Position numbers and translations under genes: made by a program. The notes beneath the pieces were generated by a model. It saw only the letters and a list, made by a program, of their open reading frames with translations, did no database searches and had not been told where the DNA came from. From Turnera subulata (lineage: Eukaryota; Streptophyta; Magnoliopsida; Malpighiales; Passifloraceae), in assembly GCA_028386065.3 (NCBI GenBank), contig JAKUCV010002470.1:96494-160493 (forward strand): a stretch of DNA of 64,000 bases. Reading direction: 5' to 3'. How positions within the stretch are numbered: position 1 is the stretch's first letter; each line of letters opens with the position of its first letter. Positions 10,491-21,551 of this stretch are shown here, one piece after another.

Positions 10491-11545
10491 GGAAATGTGT
10501 TTTTGGTATGATTTGTGTATAAAAAGGGGATTTAATGTGTGTCAATCAATTAGGAGATGATTGAGGGTAGTAATCAAGAAAAGAGGTGATTCTAAGTTGA
10601 TTAGGGGTTGATTACGCGGTTGAATCAAATCAGGGAGGAATTAGGGGAAACCGGCAGCAAAAAAGGAAGGAACGGGGGAACACGGGAAGACCGAGCGGTC
10701 ATGGGGGGACGACTGCCAGGTCCGGGCGGCCATCCACAGATGACCGCCGGCCATGGCTGCCATGAGGCCCAGAGTTGCCCGATTTCGCCCCTAATTTGAT
10801 TCTACACGGTTTTGGCCCTGTTTTTTGGCTGAGACCTTGGTTATTAAGCAGGTCTATGCTCCTATCCTCCCTAGAACACTATAAATAGGGCCTCTCATTC
10901 ACATTTCAAAGGATTAATCTCTCTTTACACACACACCCCCATAAGCTTTGTTGCTTGGAGAAACTCTACTTTTCCAAGCCTAGAAATCTTCTTATGAGGC
11001 AGAAACTCTGGTAAAATTTCGTGGGAAGTATCAACAATAATCTAGCAAGGGTTGATCAAAAGGGGATTAACAATTGAGCTAAGGAGTGAGAAGAAAGTGG
11101 GTGGAGAACACAACCCAATCCAAGGAGCCAGAGGAGGGCTACAAGAGGTATTCCTAAACCCTTTGTTTTTATCATTCGCTTGATGATTTGATGATGTGAT
11201 TGCTGTGATGTTATAACAAGAACTACGTAGGCTTTGAACCCGGTCGCGGGGGTACGTAGGTGGTCTCTAGTGGTGGAGACTCAAGCCCAAATATTTTTAT
11301 TTTCCTTTTTGTTTCAGTTTTATTTTATGTGATTTGTTTCCACACTTTGCACACACTCCTTCACAAGGCATACATAGTTTCTCCAATTGCACAAAGTTTT
11401 GCCTCAACACAGATGGGTGCCTAACACCTTGCCATCTGTGACGAACCTCAGGGTCCAATATCTTTGGTTCGCTAACCGGTTGCTTAAGTGGAGTCATTGA
11501 GATTCAAGGAAGGGTTTTTCCCGAATTTTGTCCTATAATAAAATT
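10491..11545 (+). repeat. LTR-like block (perhaps TAT/Ogre lineage), plus strand
   Basis: The order of parts resembles a gypsy LTR. There is a GC-rich segment with GGCGGTCAT/GACCGCC-like words (10690-10765), a TATA box (10880-10887), and a pyrimidine-rich leader. Then comes AACTACGTAGG ... GGGGTACGTAGG at 11221-11262, a pair of words often seen in such LTRs. Just beyond, TTTTGCGACTCC (11546 onward) resembles a degenerate tRNA-Arg-type primer site as used by Ogre-like elements. The same GACCGCC-plus-TATA layout occurs on the minus strand at 52804-46745. No gag or pol follows, so this is a fragment. Confidence 0.4.
10880..10887 (+). promoter_or_regulatory. TATA box of the LTR-like block
   Basis: TATAAATA in the context CACTATAAATAGGGCC is followed about 30-60 bp later by the pyrimidine-rich leader. 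This suits a pol II LTR promoter. Confidence 0.5.
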
Positions 11546-12293
11546 TTGCGACTCCAAAGATATTGGGTGTTGGTTAAGAAGAAGGTGTAAAGGGAAAGGT
11601 GAGGAGGCCCAAGTGATTTTGGGTTGGGTTCTCACAATAATCGGCACTGAAAATGAAGAAAAGTAGAGTTCCCAATCCGAAACGCTTCTATGATCGATTA
11701 CTTTGAGTACTATAATTATTGCATTCCTTAGTAAAAAACTGTAGTACATCAATCATATGCATATCAAGAAATTAAAAAAGCATGTGTACGAAGAAAAAGA
11801 TTACTTCTTACTTGTTGAGCAGCAGCGAGACTGACTGAGGCCATTTGGGAAAGTGACGGAGGCCGGATGCGAAAGTGACGGCGTCTACGGCGGGCTAGTG
11901 AGCGATGGTGAAATCATGAGATGGGAGGAGCAGAGAAAGGAAGAAATTGAGAAATTGGGAATAATTTTAACCTAAAGATTGATTGTTTCTATCATTGACA
12001 TTCATTTCTTTTGTTAGGTGCGAAACGGTGTCGTTATGGCACTAATTTTTTTTTTATCAAGAAAAGAGGCAATATTTTCAACCCGGTAAACCCGTACTCG
12101 GGTCATAAAAAACCAAAAAAGCCGGACAAAACCGGACGGGTCATAAATCACAAGAACCGGAAGGGCTTTTTGACCGGTCTGGCCTCCGGGTACAAGTTAA
12201 CCCGGTTGAACCGACTGGGTCGGTCCGGTTTTAACAAGCATGGCTGCATCACCAACACAATCTACTAGTAAGTATGTGCCTAGGTTTCGCGAG
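11546..12293. other. Unassigned sequence with an A-rich/CCGG-rich repeat at its end
   Basis: After the primer-site-like sequence there is no coding signal. Between 12070 and 12235 many ACCCGG/AACCGG/GACCGG words occur, a degenerate motif cluster of unknown origin that resembles dispersed plant repeats. The stretch ends at 12293, immediately before the AGAGC duplication of the Athila element. Confidence 0.4.
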
Positions 12294-12298
12294 AGAGC

Positions 12299-13575
12299 TG
12301 ATGCGTTCTATTTAAGCGTGACTTTTTCAAATTCATAATTCTTGATCAATTCACAACACGACACACAAATAACTCACGAGTAAACGCAACGATTGTTAAC
12401 TGCAAGCGCACAGTGTACTATGTAGTGTAGTAGTCTAATCAAGGTTGATACACGGAACAAGGGAAATAAGTACTATCTAATGTCACAACTTATGATTATC
12501 TAGGCAAATCAAATAAAAGATGGTGTAGGGTGATGTCGACACTAACAAATCAAAAAAAAAAAATCGCAGACTTAATCTAAAGTGAAGTTCTATCAATATC
12601 TAAAACAACCTAGGAAATCGGGGTTCACACAATTACTATCTAGGTTTATTATGCATGGATGTCGATTTCTCCTATTGATGTGTGATTGTGGGCAGTTGTT
12701 TCTAATGTCTTAATCCTCAGCTCTCGCATGTTGAATCACATATTCAGCAAATATTACTACCTAGCCCTACTAGTGTGTGTGACCCAATAACTAACCAATT
12801 TGGCAGAGCTTCGCCCTCTAACTTCTGCCTCCTGAATATGTCAACCTAGGGGGCCTTTTATACTGTCTTTAGCTGCTGGAAGTTGGTGAGGCTCACCTTC
12901 TTTGAATGGAAATTAAATTCTTGACTTGCACTCCAAGTTGGACTTTTGCCTGTTTTCTGACCCGAAATTTACACGCCAGTTAACATCTCGAAGACGTCCG
13001 AACTGGGCCTTACGCTCTTCTACAAAGTTCTACATAATTCTCTCGGCTTTTTTTCCACAAAAATAAATCTTCAATTGGACTTCTGTAGCTCAAGAGATCG
13101 AAGAAACACTGGGCCTGGGTTGGCACAGAAAAATCTGCATTCTGGGCTGGATTAAAATAATTACTGCTCCATGTAGACTAGTTCAAAAATTACAAAATTT
13201 AATCCATAGAAAGCCCTGGAAGTCTAGTTTTGTCTCCAATTAGTCTAACTTAATTTCGATGCCTAGAACTCCCGAAATCATTAAAATAGTCGGTTGTGCT
13301 CACTGCAGAAAGTTTCCTAAATTGGGCTTGGTTTCCAAACTTGGCTAAAAAGCTTCCATTCTTCAATAAAAATGATAAATTCCTGATAAAAACACTTAAT
13401 GCATGACTATACACATAATGGACCAACGATAAATTCTTCAACAATATTAAAGTACTAATTGACACAATGCATGAAAATACGTAATAATATAAAGATTATA
13501 CACATAATCGACCAAGAATACATAGTAAAAGCCATTCAAGACCATCATAAAAACACTAACATTTAGATGTTATCA
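12299..13575 (-). repeat. Athila 3' (outer) LTR, internally deleted, 1277 bp
   Basis: On the minus strand it begins TGATAACATCTAAATG and ends GAACGCATCA. It lacks roughly 0.6 kb present in the full LTR at 27039-28881: ACTACCTAG is joined directly to CCCTACTAG near 12760-12770. The purine-rich TAAGATTGAGGAGATTT at 13576-13592 precedes it on the minus strand and is the likely polypurine tract. Confidence 0.88.
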
Positions 13576-15518
13576 AAATCTCCTCAATCTTAAACTTTGC
13601 TTGTCCTCAAGCAATTAAACAAATAAACCAAATGAGTGTTTTGAAAATCTCTACCAAATCTCACAATCAAAAAGAATTCATATCAAGACTTCCAAGATAA
13701 TCACCAAGAGCTTATGAGTAATCATTTAAAATCAAATGCCAAGAAAGAAAGAAAATCTCATGAAAAAGCATCCATGCCATAGTCAGACTTACCCGTACAA
13801 GCTTTCACACAAATCACTTATCAAAAATCGATTTCCCATATGCATGCAAGAATGAATTGACGTCATGAAAATTTGGAAAACTAGTCCCATATGCAAATTC
13901 CAGAACTTAACTCCACTATTATGTATAAACACTCTCAAAAAGATCAATAGGACTTTACAAAGGGTTGTAATGGAGTCTTGGGTAAAGGTTGATCAAAGAA
14001 AAGGTGTATAGGAAATCAAAGTTCAAAAATTCACTTAAGAAAAGATTGCAATATGCACTATCAAGAAATTGAAAAAAAATTTCAAAGTGCAAGTCTTGAA
14101 GTAACATCCATCATGTGATTATCAAAAGAAATTCAACTTGTTTCATGAATCATTGATTGCGCAATTTCTCATCTCTTTTTTGGATTTTTCTGATTTTTTT
14201 TTTTGAATCTTTGTCGATTTTCTTTTCATCTCTTTTTTTTTTCTGCGCTTGACATTCCATAACATACTTGAAACAATTGAAAGTGCAAACATCTTCAATG
14301 CATAGATCTTCTTGGATGTGAAAAGATACGGTACAATTGCACTTATCATAGAAAGAATCTTGATAAAAACATAGAACAAAAATCTCTTAAGGAACTTTGA
14401 AAAATAGGATACGGATAATGAAAGAAAAGAATGGTAGCTATAAGGCTTCAAAGGATTAAAGGTGGGTAAATATAGGTAAGAAAGAAAAATTAGCTACCAT
14501 GATTTAGGCTCAAAGGAGTTAAACAAGGAATAATAATAAGGGTAGGCTTTTTATTGGCTTGTTGGTTAAAACAAATAATGCCAAAATCATATCTTTTATT
14601 GAGCATTTATGAGAAAAATTCGTTTTGAAAAGTTCTGAAAACTTGCTCTAGGACATACGTGTGACGTCAAGAGTTTGAAAAATAATGCATAGGGTGTCGA
14701 AAAATGCTAGGCAAAGAATGCTAGAACTTGCATGAATTCATCATAACTAAGCATGAACACAAGGTCAATCAAAAATCAAACTTCTTGCATCTAAAAAAAA
14801 AATATTTCAAAAACTCAAAGTAACTCTCTTGGTTATCCATCAACAAAATCATCTTGATCATAGAATGGTGGGTTTGAAAATAATTTGAAAAACAAAGAAA
14901 TTTTTTTTTGTTTTTTTTCGAATTTTTTTTGAACGATTTTTTTGAATTTTTTTTTATTTGAAAATCAATTTTAAAAAAAGCAATTTTGAAAACAATTTGA
15001 AAATCATTTTGAAGAAGTAAAGTTGAAAACAGTTTTGAAAAGAATTTTTGAAAAAGTAATGGCTTTTTACTAAGTAATCTAGAATCAAAATATGCATACT
15101 CAATATATTAAAGTCAGAAACATGCTCTTTATTGACACTAAACAAACAAAAACAAAGCGCAAAGAAATTTGTTCCCCCCCTCCCTCCCTTCAAACTTAAA
15201 TCGGACAATGTCCTCATTGGCCAAGAAAGAAAAGAAACAATGGGCAAAAAGATAGGCACATAGGAGAGGCACTCTCCTCAAACTTAGATAGAAACACGTA
15301 TAGCACATAACAAAAGATAATCCAAGTAAAAGAGAAAGTAAGAATCCACCATAAGAGAGATAGAGAAATCGAAATTGCATTGCCACTGGGTGTTAATGAC
15401 ACCAAAATTAAACACATTTGAAATGAAATTTAAATTGCCACGAGGATGACTAGCATTTACTGGATCCTATAAAAGTAAACACATAAAGCAATAAAAAAAC
15501 AACACATAGAATGATGAT
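13576..15518 (-). repeat. Second copy of the Athila 3' internal non-coding region
   Basis: It is collinear with 17201-18917 and lies between the internal and the outer 3' LTR. It is dominated by A/T-rich runs such as TTTGAAAAACAA. The frames around 14143-14451 recur at 17794-18078 but are low-complexity Lys/Phe-rich translations, not convincing genes. Confidence 0.75.
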
Positions 15519-17200
15519 TGATGCATTTTATTTACGCGTGACTTTTTCAAATTTATAATTCTTGATCAATTCACAACACGACACACAAATAACTCACGAG
15601 TAAACGGAACGATTGTTAACTGCAAGCGCACAGTGTACTATGTAGTGTAGTAGTCTAATCAAGGTCGATCTACGGAACAAGGGAAATAAGTACTACCTAA
15701 TGTCACAACTTATGCATGGAATTGATATCTATGTTGATGTGTGATTGTGGACAATTGTTTCTAATGTCTTAATTCTCAGCTCTCGCTTGTTGAATCAAAT
15801 ATTCAACAAAGATTACTACCTAGCTCTCGCATAGCCTAGCATCAATACTAAACTCATTAAGCACAAAACAATCAATCAAGCCCTAAGAAACTATCAGCTC
15901 TCGCATATTTTAGCATCAATCAATCTATGTTCTTCTAAGTATCATCATATAAATCATGCAGCTCTCGCATGTTGCAACAAATAAGAATCAATCCAAAGTA
16001 GATAATAGATTCGGCACACATAGATTGAACAGTCAACACAATCAATTGAATAAACATCAATTCATATATAATAAAACCATAGAAGTAATTGGCTACATCC
16101 CTAATTCTAGATTAGAGAATTAATTCATCATAATAAAATAGCAAATCATCAAAATCTCACAAGAATTCATCAAGTAAACAATTAAACAAAAAGAGAATCA
16201 AATAAAAGAGAGAGTAGCGAAGTCGGGGTAGCCGATTTGTGTAGGTGATGGTGGCGTCGACTTGTGCTCCTCTGATGACGACTTCTGCTGCAACTGGACT
16301 GGTGATTCTGTGACTTTGAACCTTCAAATCATTCTGTAAAAATGTTGAATTGTTGTGGGGAATAACCTTTGAAATTGGATGAGGAATTCGGCACCACCTA
16401 GAGGATCCAAAAGAGTGAAAACCCTAACCCTACTAGTGTGTGTGACCTAATCACTATTCAATTCGGCAGAGCTTCGCCCTCTGACTTCTGCCTCCTGAAT
16501 ATTTCGACCTACGGGGTCCTTTTATACTGTCTTTAGCTGCTGAAAGTCGGTGGGGCTCTCCTTCTTTGAATGGAAATTGAATTCTTGACTTGCACTCCAA
16601 GTTGGACTTTTGCCTGTTTTCTGACCCGAAAAGTGCACGCCACTTAACTCCAAAAAGAAGTCCAAACTGGGAGTTAGGCTCTTCTATAACGTTCTAGATA
16701 ATTCTCTCAGCTTTCTTTCCATAAAAAGAACTCTTCAATTGGACTTCTGTAGCTCAAGATATCACCGAAACACTAGCCTGGGTCAGCACAGAAAAATCTG
16801 CATCATGGGCTGGATTAAAATAATTACTGCTCCGCGTAGACTCGTTAAAAAATTATAAAATTTAATCCATATAACGCTATAGGAGTCTAGTTTTGTTTCC
16901 AATTGGTCTCACTTAATTTAGATGCCTAGAACTCTGGAAATCATCGAAATAGTCGGTTGTGCTCACTGCAGAAAGTTTCCAAAACTGGGCCTGGTTTCTA
17001 AACTTGGCTAAAAAGCTTCCATTCTTCAATAAAAAGGATAAATTCCTGATAAAAACACTTAATCAACAAAATTGAAGTACTAATTGACACAATGCATGAA
17101 AAAACACAATAATATAAGGATTATACACATAATCGACCAAGAATACATAGTAAAAGCCATTCAAAACCATCATAAAAACAGTAACATTTAGATGTTATCA
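15519..17200 (-). repeat. Athila internal LTR, 1682 bp, with its own deletion
   Basis: It has the same termini as the outer LTRs. Here the missing part is different: ACAACTTATG is joined to CATGGAATTG near 15715, losing about 0.17 kb. It is preceded on the minus strand by a polypurine tract at 17201-17217. Its GCATCA end runs directly into the env-downstream sequence ATCATCATTC at 15518-15509, with no primer site, gag or pol after it. That junction is a recombination scar. Confidence 0.88.
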
Positions 17201-18917
17201 AATCTCCTCAAACTTAAACTTTGCTAGTCCTCAAGCAAATGAAAGAAAATAAACCAAATGAGGGTTTTAAAAATCTCCACCAAATCACACAATTAAAAAA
17301 CTTCATATCAAGACTTTCAAGATAATCACCAAGAGCTTATGAGTAATCATTTAAGATCAAATGCCAAGACAGAAAGAAAATCTCATGAAAAAGCATCCAT
17401 GCCATAGTCGGACTTACCCGCACAAGCTTTCACACAAATCACTTTGCAAAAATCGATTTCCCATATGCCTGCAAGAATGAATTGACGTCATGAAAACTTG
17501 AAAAACTAGTCCCATAGGCAAATTCCAGAACTTAACTCTACTATTATGAATAAACACTCTCAAAAAGATCAATAGGACTTTACAAAGGGTTGTAATGGGG
17601 TATTGGGTAAAGGTTGATCAAAGAAAAGGTGTATAGGAAGTCAAAGTTCAAAAATTCACTAAAGATAAGATTGCAATATGCATTATTAAGGGATTGAAAA
17701 GAATTCTGAAAGTGCAAGTCTTGAAGTAACATCCATCATGTGATTATCAAAAGAAATTCAACATATTTCAGGAACCATTGATAGCGCAATTTCTCATTTC
17801 TTTTTTTGATTTTTTTTTTCTCTTTTCTTTTGAATCGACTTTGTCGATTTTCTTTTCTTCCTTTTTTTTTGGCGCTTGACATTCCACAACATACTTAAAA
17901 CAATTGAAAGTGCAAACATCTTCAATACATAGAACTTCTTGGATGTGAAAAGGTACGGTACAATTGCACTTATCATAGAAAGAATCTTGATAAAAACATA
18001 GAACAAAAATCTCTTAAGGAACTTTGAAAAATAGAGTATGGATAATGAAAGAAAAGAATGGTAGCTATAAGGCTTCAAAGGGTTAAAGGTGGGTAAATGT
18101 GGGTAAGGAAGAAAAATTAGCTACCATGATTTAGTCTCAAAGGGGTTAAACAAGGGATAATGATAAAGGGTAGGCGTTTTATTGGCTTGTTGGTTCAAAC
18201 AAAGAATGCCTAAATCATCTCTTTCATTGAGCATTTATGAGAAAAATTCGCTTTGAAATCTTGATCATAGAAATGTGGATTTGAAAATAATTTGAAAAAC
18301 AAATAAAAATATTTTTGATTTTTTTTTGGAATTTTTTACTTTTGTTGATTTTTGAAAACCTTTTTATTTAAAAAATAATTTTGAAAAATAATTTGAAAAC
18401 AATTTGAAAACAAAAGTTGAAAACGATTTTGGAAACAATTTTTGAAAAAGGTAATGGCTTTACTAAGTAATCTAGAATCAAAAATATGCATACTCAATAT
18501 ATTAAAGTAAAAAAAATGCTCTTTATTGACACAAAACAAAACAAACACAAACAAATTGCAAAGAAATTTGTTCCCCCTCCTCAACCTTAAATCGGACAAT
18601 GTCCTCATTGGCCAAGAAAGAAAAGAAACAAAGGGTAAAAAGATAGGCCCATAGGAGAGGCACTCTCCTCAAACTTCGATGGAAACTTGTATAGCACATA
18701 ACAAAAGATGATCCAAACAAGAGAGAAAGTAAGAATCAACCATAAGAGAGATAGAGAAATCGAAATTGCATTGCCACTGGGTGTTCATGACACCAAAATT
18801 AAACACATTTGACATGAAATTTAAATTGCCACGAGGATGACTAGCATTTACTGCATCCAATAAAAGTAAAGACATAAAGCGATAAAAACACAACACGTAG
18901 AATGATGATGCATGAAA
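17201..18917 (-). repeat. First copy of the Athila 3' internal non-coding region
   Basis: This follows the env-like copy A stop and leads to the polypurine tract of the internal LTR. It is shorter than its copy at 13576-15518, with indels mainly in the TTTTGAAAA-rich part near 18240-18450. No gene is seen. Confidence 0.75.
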
Positions 18918-20051
18918 CTACTCGGCAAGTTTGTTCTCTATGTTCTCTTGCTTCTTCCTAAGTTGCGCGATGGTCTTCTCTTGTTCATCCAATTTACTGC
19001 ACATGACTCTCCTTAACTTATCAACAACGTCGACCAACTTATCCATTTGAGTGAGTAATTCGCCGATGGTCTTGTCGAGATTGGCGATGCCATCGACTTG
19101 AGCTTCCCATCCCATGAGAAAGTCGAAGATGTTGGAGGAATCGGACTCCACGGATGATGTAGACGATGGTCGCTTACGGTGGATCGGTTGTGTGCTAACA
19201 CAAAAGCATTCCTCATCAACCTCTTCTTCATCACTAAAAGGATATGGGTCAATGGGTTCATGGAGTTCTAAGGCCATAGCTGCGTCTACATGGTTATGCA
19301 CGGTCTCATGTGCGGGGTTAGAAAGGGTTAAAGTGTAGGGATCTAGGTTAATTCCTAAGAATTTTGCGATATGAGTGATCAACCCTCCACATACTATCTC
19401 GCCTTCCCCTTTGCAAATATGAGCAAAATTTTTCAGCAACCAAAGTCCTCCATTGAGTTTGTACCCGTGTACCATGCAATAGAGTACAAAAAGCTCATCA
19501 CATTGCACCTTGTGTGCATCTTTGGTTCTTCCAAAGAAAGAGTGTGCCAAAACTCTGTGTAAATATCTCAGTGCATTGTCCTTAATGCACAAGTCATTAG
19601 CCAAGCCTTTGAAGCGCGCATATGAAGTACTACAAAGTGTATTCCACATGACACTTGCGTTAAAGCCACAGCTAGGAACTCGCCATCCTTCGGCATCAAA
19701 ACCAAAAATCTTGTTGAAATCAATTAAGCTCATCTCATAGTCTTTCCTTGCAAGCCGAAACTTGACATAGCCGGGATCATGAATGTCCTTGAGATCCACG
19801 TCATACCAAAAAGTAGCAAGAAACTCATAAGTAAGCTCCTCATATGACGGCTCCTTAATCTTGCAAAAATCGACTAGTCCTATGTTGGCAAGGTACTTGC
19901 CAATCGGCTCTACAAGATTGTAAGATTCAACCACCTCAAAATCAATGTACCTCGTAGGAATTTGAGGTCTCCTAACCAGCTTGTCAAACCTAGCGCGATT
20001 CTCTTCAGAAATCCATCCCGGATTGTACTCGGTAAACTTAGGCATAGGCAT
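18918..20051 (-). CDS. Athila env-like / ORF1-type protein, copy A, 377 residues, open frame
   Basis: This long frame begins MPMPKFTEYNPGW. It carries the conserved blocks of the Athila ORF-1 family (PF03078), such as LTYEFLATF, VKFRLARKDYEMSL, FFGRTKDAHKVQCDELFVLY and GGLITHIAKFLG. A Ser-rich acidic stretch follows, then a C-terminal coiled coil (VVDKLRRVMCSKLDEQEKTI) that could mediate oligomerisation. Its function is unknown; it sits at the env position downstream of pol. No signal peptide or convincing transmembrane helix is present in the frame from the chosen ATG. Compared with copy B, its first 26 codons and its promoter were replaced by an LTR fragment, so it may be open but poorly expressed. 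The upstream in-frame extension to 20156 is LTR sequence and was not used. Confidence 0.75.
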   Translation of the reverse strand: MPMPKFTEYNPGWISEENRARFDKLVRRPQIPTRYIDFEVVESYNLVEPIGKYLANIGLVDFCKIKEPSYEELTYEFLATFWYDVDLKDIHDPGYVKFRLARKDYEMSLIDFNKIFGFDAEGWRVPSCGFNASVMWNTLCSTSYARFKGLANDLCIKDNALRYLHRVLAHSFFGRTKDAHKVQCDELFVLYCMVHGYKLNGGLWLLKNFAHICKGEGEIVCGGLITHIAKFLGINLDPYTLTLSNPAHETVHNHVDAAMALELHEPIDPYPFSDEEEVDEECFCVSTQPIHRKRPSSTSSVESDSSNIFDFLMGWEAQVDGIANLDKTIGELLTQMDKLVDVVDKLRRVMCSKLDEQEKTIAQLRKKQENIENKLAE

Positions 20052-20183
20052 CAATTGAAGTATTAATTGATACAATGCATGAAAACACACAATAATATAA
20101 AGATTATACACATAATCGACCAAGAATACATAGTAAAAGCATTTCAAAACCATCATAAAAACACTAACATTTAGAAGTTATCA
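20052..20183 (-). repeat. Fragment of Athila LTR (first about 130 bp) between the two env-like copies
   Basis: The sequence equals the LTR start TGATAACTTCTAAATG through ATTAATACTTC. It begins right after the TGCATCAT that follows the env-like copy B stop and ends in the start of copy A. It therefore marks a junction where an LTR and an env-like gene of two copies were fused. Confidence 0.8.
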
Positions 20184-20196
20184 ATGATGCATGAAA

Positions 20197-21397
20197 CTAC
20201 TCGGCAAGTTTGTTTTCTGTCTTCTCTAGCTTCTTCCTAAGTTGTGCGATGGTCTTCTCTTGTTCATCCAATTTACTGTACATGACACTCCCTAACTTAT
20301 CAACAACGTCAACCAACATATTCATTTGAGAGAGTAATTCGCCGGTGGTCTTGTTGAGATTGGCGATCCCATCGACTTGAGCTTCCCATCCTATGAGAAA
20401 TTCGAAGATGTTGGAGGAATCGGACTCCACGGATGATGTAGATGATGGTGGCTTACGGTGGATCGGTTGTGTGCTAACACAAAAGCACTCCTCATCAACC
20501 TCTTCTTCATCACTAAAAGGATATGGATCAATGGGTTCATGGAGTTCTAGGGCCATAGCTGCGGCAACATGCTTATGCACATTCTCAAGTGCGGGGTTAG
20601 AAGGGGTTAAAGTGTAGGGATCTAGGTTAATTCCTAAGAATTTTGCGATATGAGTGATCAGCCCTCCACATGCTATCTCGCTTTCTCCTTTGCAAATATG
20701 AGCAAAATTTTGCAATAACCAAAGTACACCATTGAGTTTGTACCCATGTACCATGCAATAGAGTACAAAAAGCTCATCACATTGCACCTTGTGTGCATCT
20801 TTGGTTCTTCCAAAGAAAAAGTGTGCCACAACTCTATGTTAATACCTCAGTGAATTGCCCTTAATGCACAAGTCATTAGCCAAGCCTTTGAAGCGCGCAT
20901 ATGAAGTGCTGCAAAGTGTATTCCACATGACACTTGCGTTAAAGCCACAGCTAGGAACTCGCCATCCTTCGGCATCAATACAAAAAATCTTGTTGAAATC
21001 AATTAAGCTCATCTCATAGTCTTTCCTTGCAAGCCGAAACTTGACATAGCCGGGATCATGAATGTCCTTGAGATCCACATCATACCCAAAAGTAGCAAGA
21101 AACTCATAAGTAAGCTCCTGGTATGACGGCTCCTTATTCTTGCAAAAATTGACTAGTCCTATGTTGGTAAGGTACTTGCCAATCGGCTCCTCAAGATTGT
21201 AAGATTCAACCACCTCAAAGTCAATGTACCTCGTAGGAATTAGGGGTCTCCTAATCAGCTTGTCAAACCTAGCGCGATTCGCTTCAGAAATCCATCCCGG
21301 ATTGTACTCGGTAAACTTAGGGCATAGGCATAAAGCACGGGGTATGGTCGGTGATGGTGAAGTTGGGTCGGCAAGGGTTGTTTGAGGGAAAAGTCAT
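20197..21397 (-). pseudogene. Athila env-like / ORF1-type protein, copy B, frameshift and stop
   Basis: It is a close paralogue of copy A over its whole length. An upstream ATG at 21397 adds about 23 residues (MTFPSNNPCR...) before the MPMP that starts copy A, in the same frame, and probably shows the original N-terminus. An extra C just after that MPMP (near 21318) shifts the frame at the KFTEYNPG motif. A TAA at 20841-20839 replaces the Leu codon of copy A in the RYLHRV block. The remaining frame to 20197 is open and ends in the same coiled coil. It retains the upstream leader and TATA box that copy A lacks. Confidence 0.8.
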
Positions 21398-21543
21398 CTT
21401 GAACTAGGGCTAAAGAGGCTAGGAGATGAAAAGAAATCAAAGAAAAACCTAAAGGGTGCTACGGAAGTAAAATCGGCACTAGTTGTATGGATGTCTAGAG
21501 CTTGAATGTTTTTTGTGTGGAAAAATATGGGTGTATGGGTGTG

Positions 21544-21551
21544 TATTTATA
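21544..21551 (-). promoter_or_regulatory. TATA-like box upstream of env-like copy B
   Basis: On the minus strand the context is GCCTATAAATACAC. It lies about 150 bp upstream of the candidate ATG at 21397, with a CA-rich then A-rich leader between. It could drive a separate env-like transcript. No transcript evidence is available from sequence alone. Confidence 0.45.

Noticed and set aside
14143..14451. Lys/Phe-rich frame, with a paralogue at 17794-18078
   Set aside because: Both copies lie in the duplicated 3' non-coding region of the Athila element and consist of A/T-rich low complexity. Conservation follows from the duplication.
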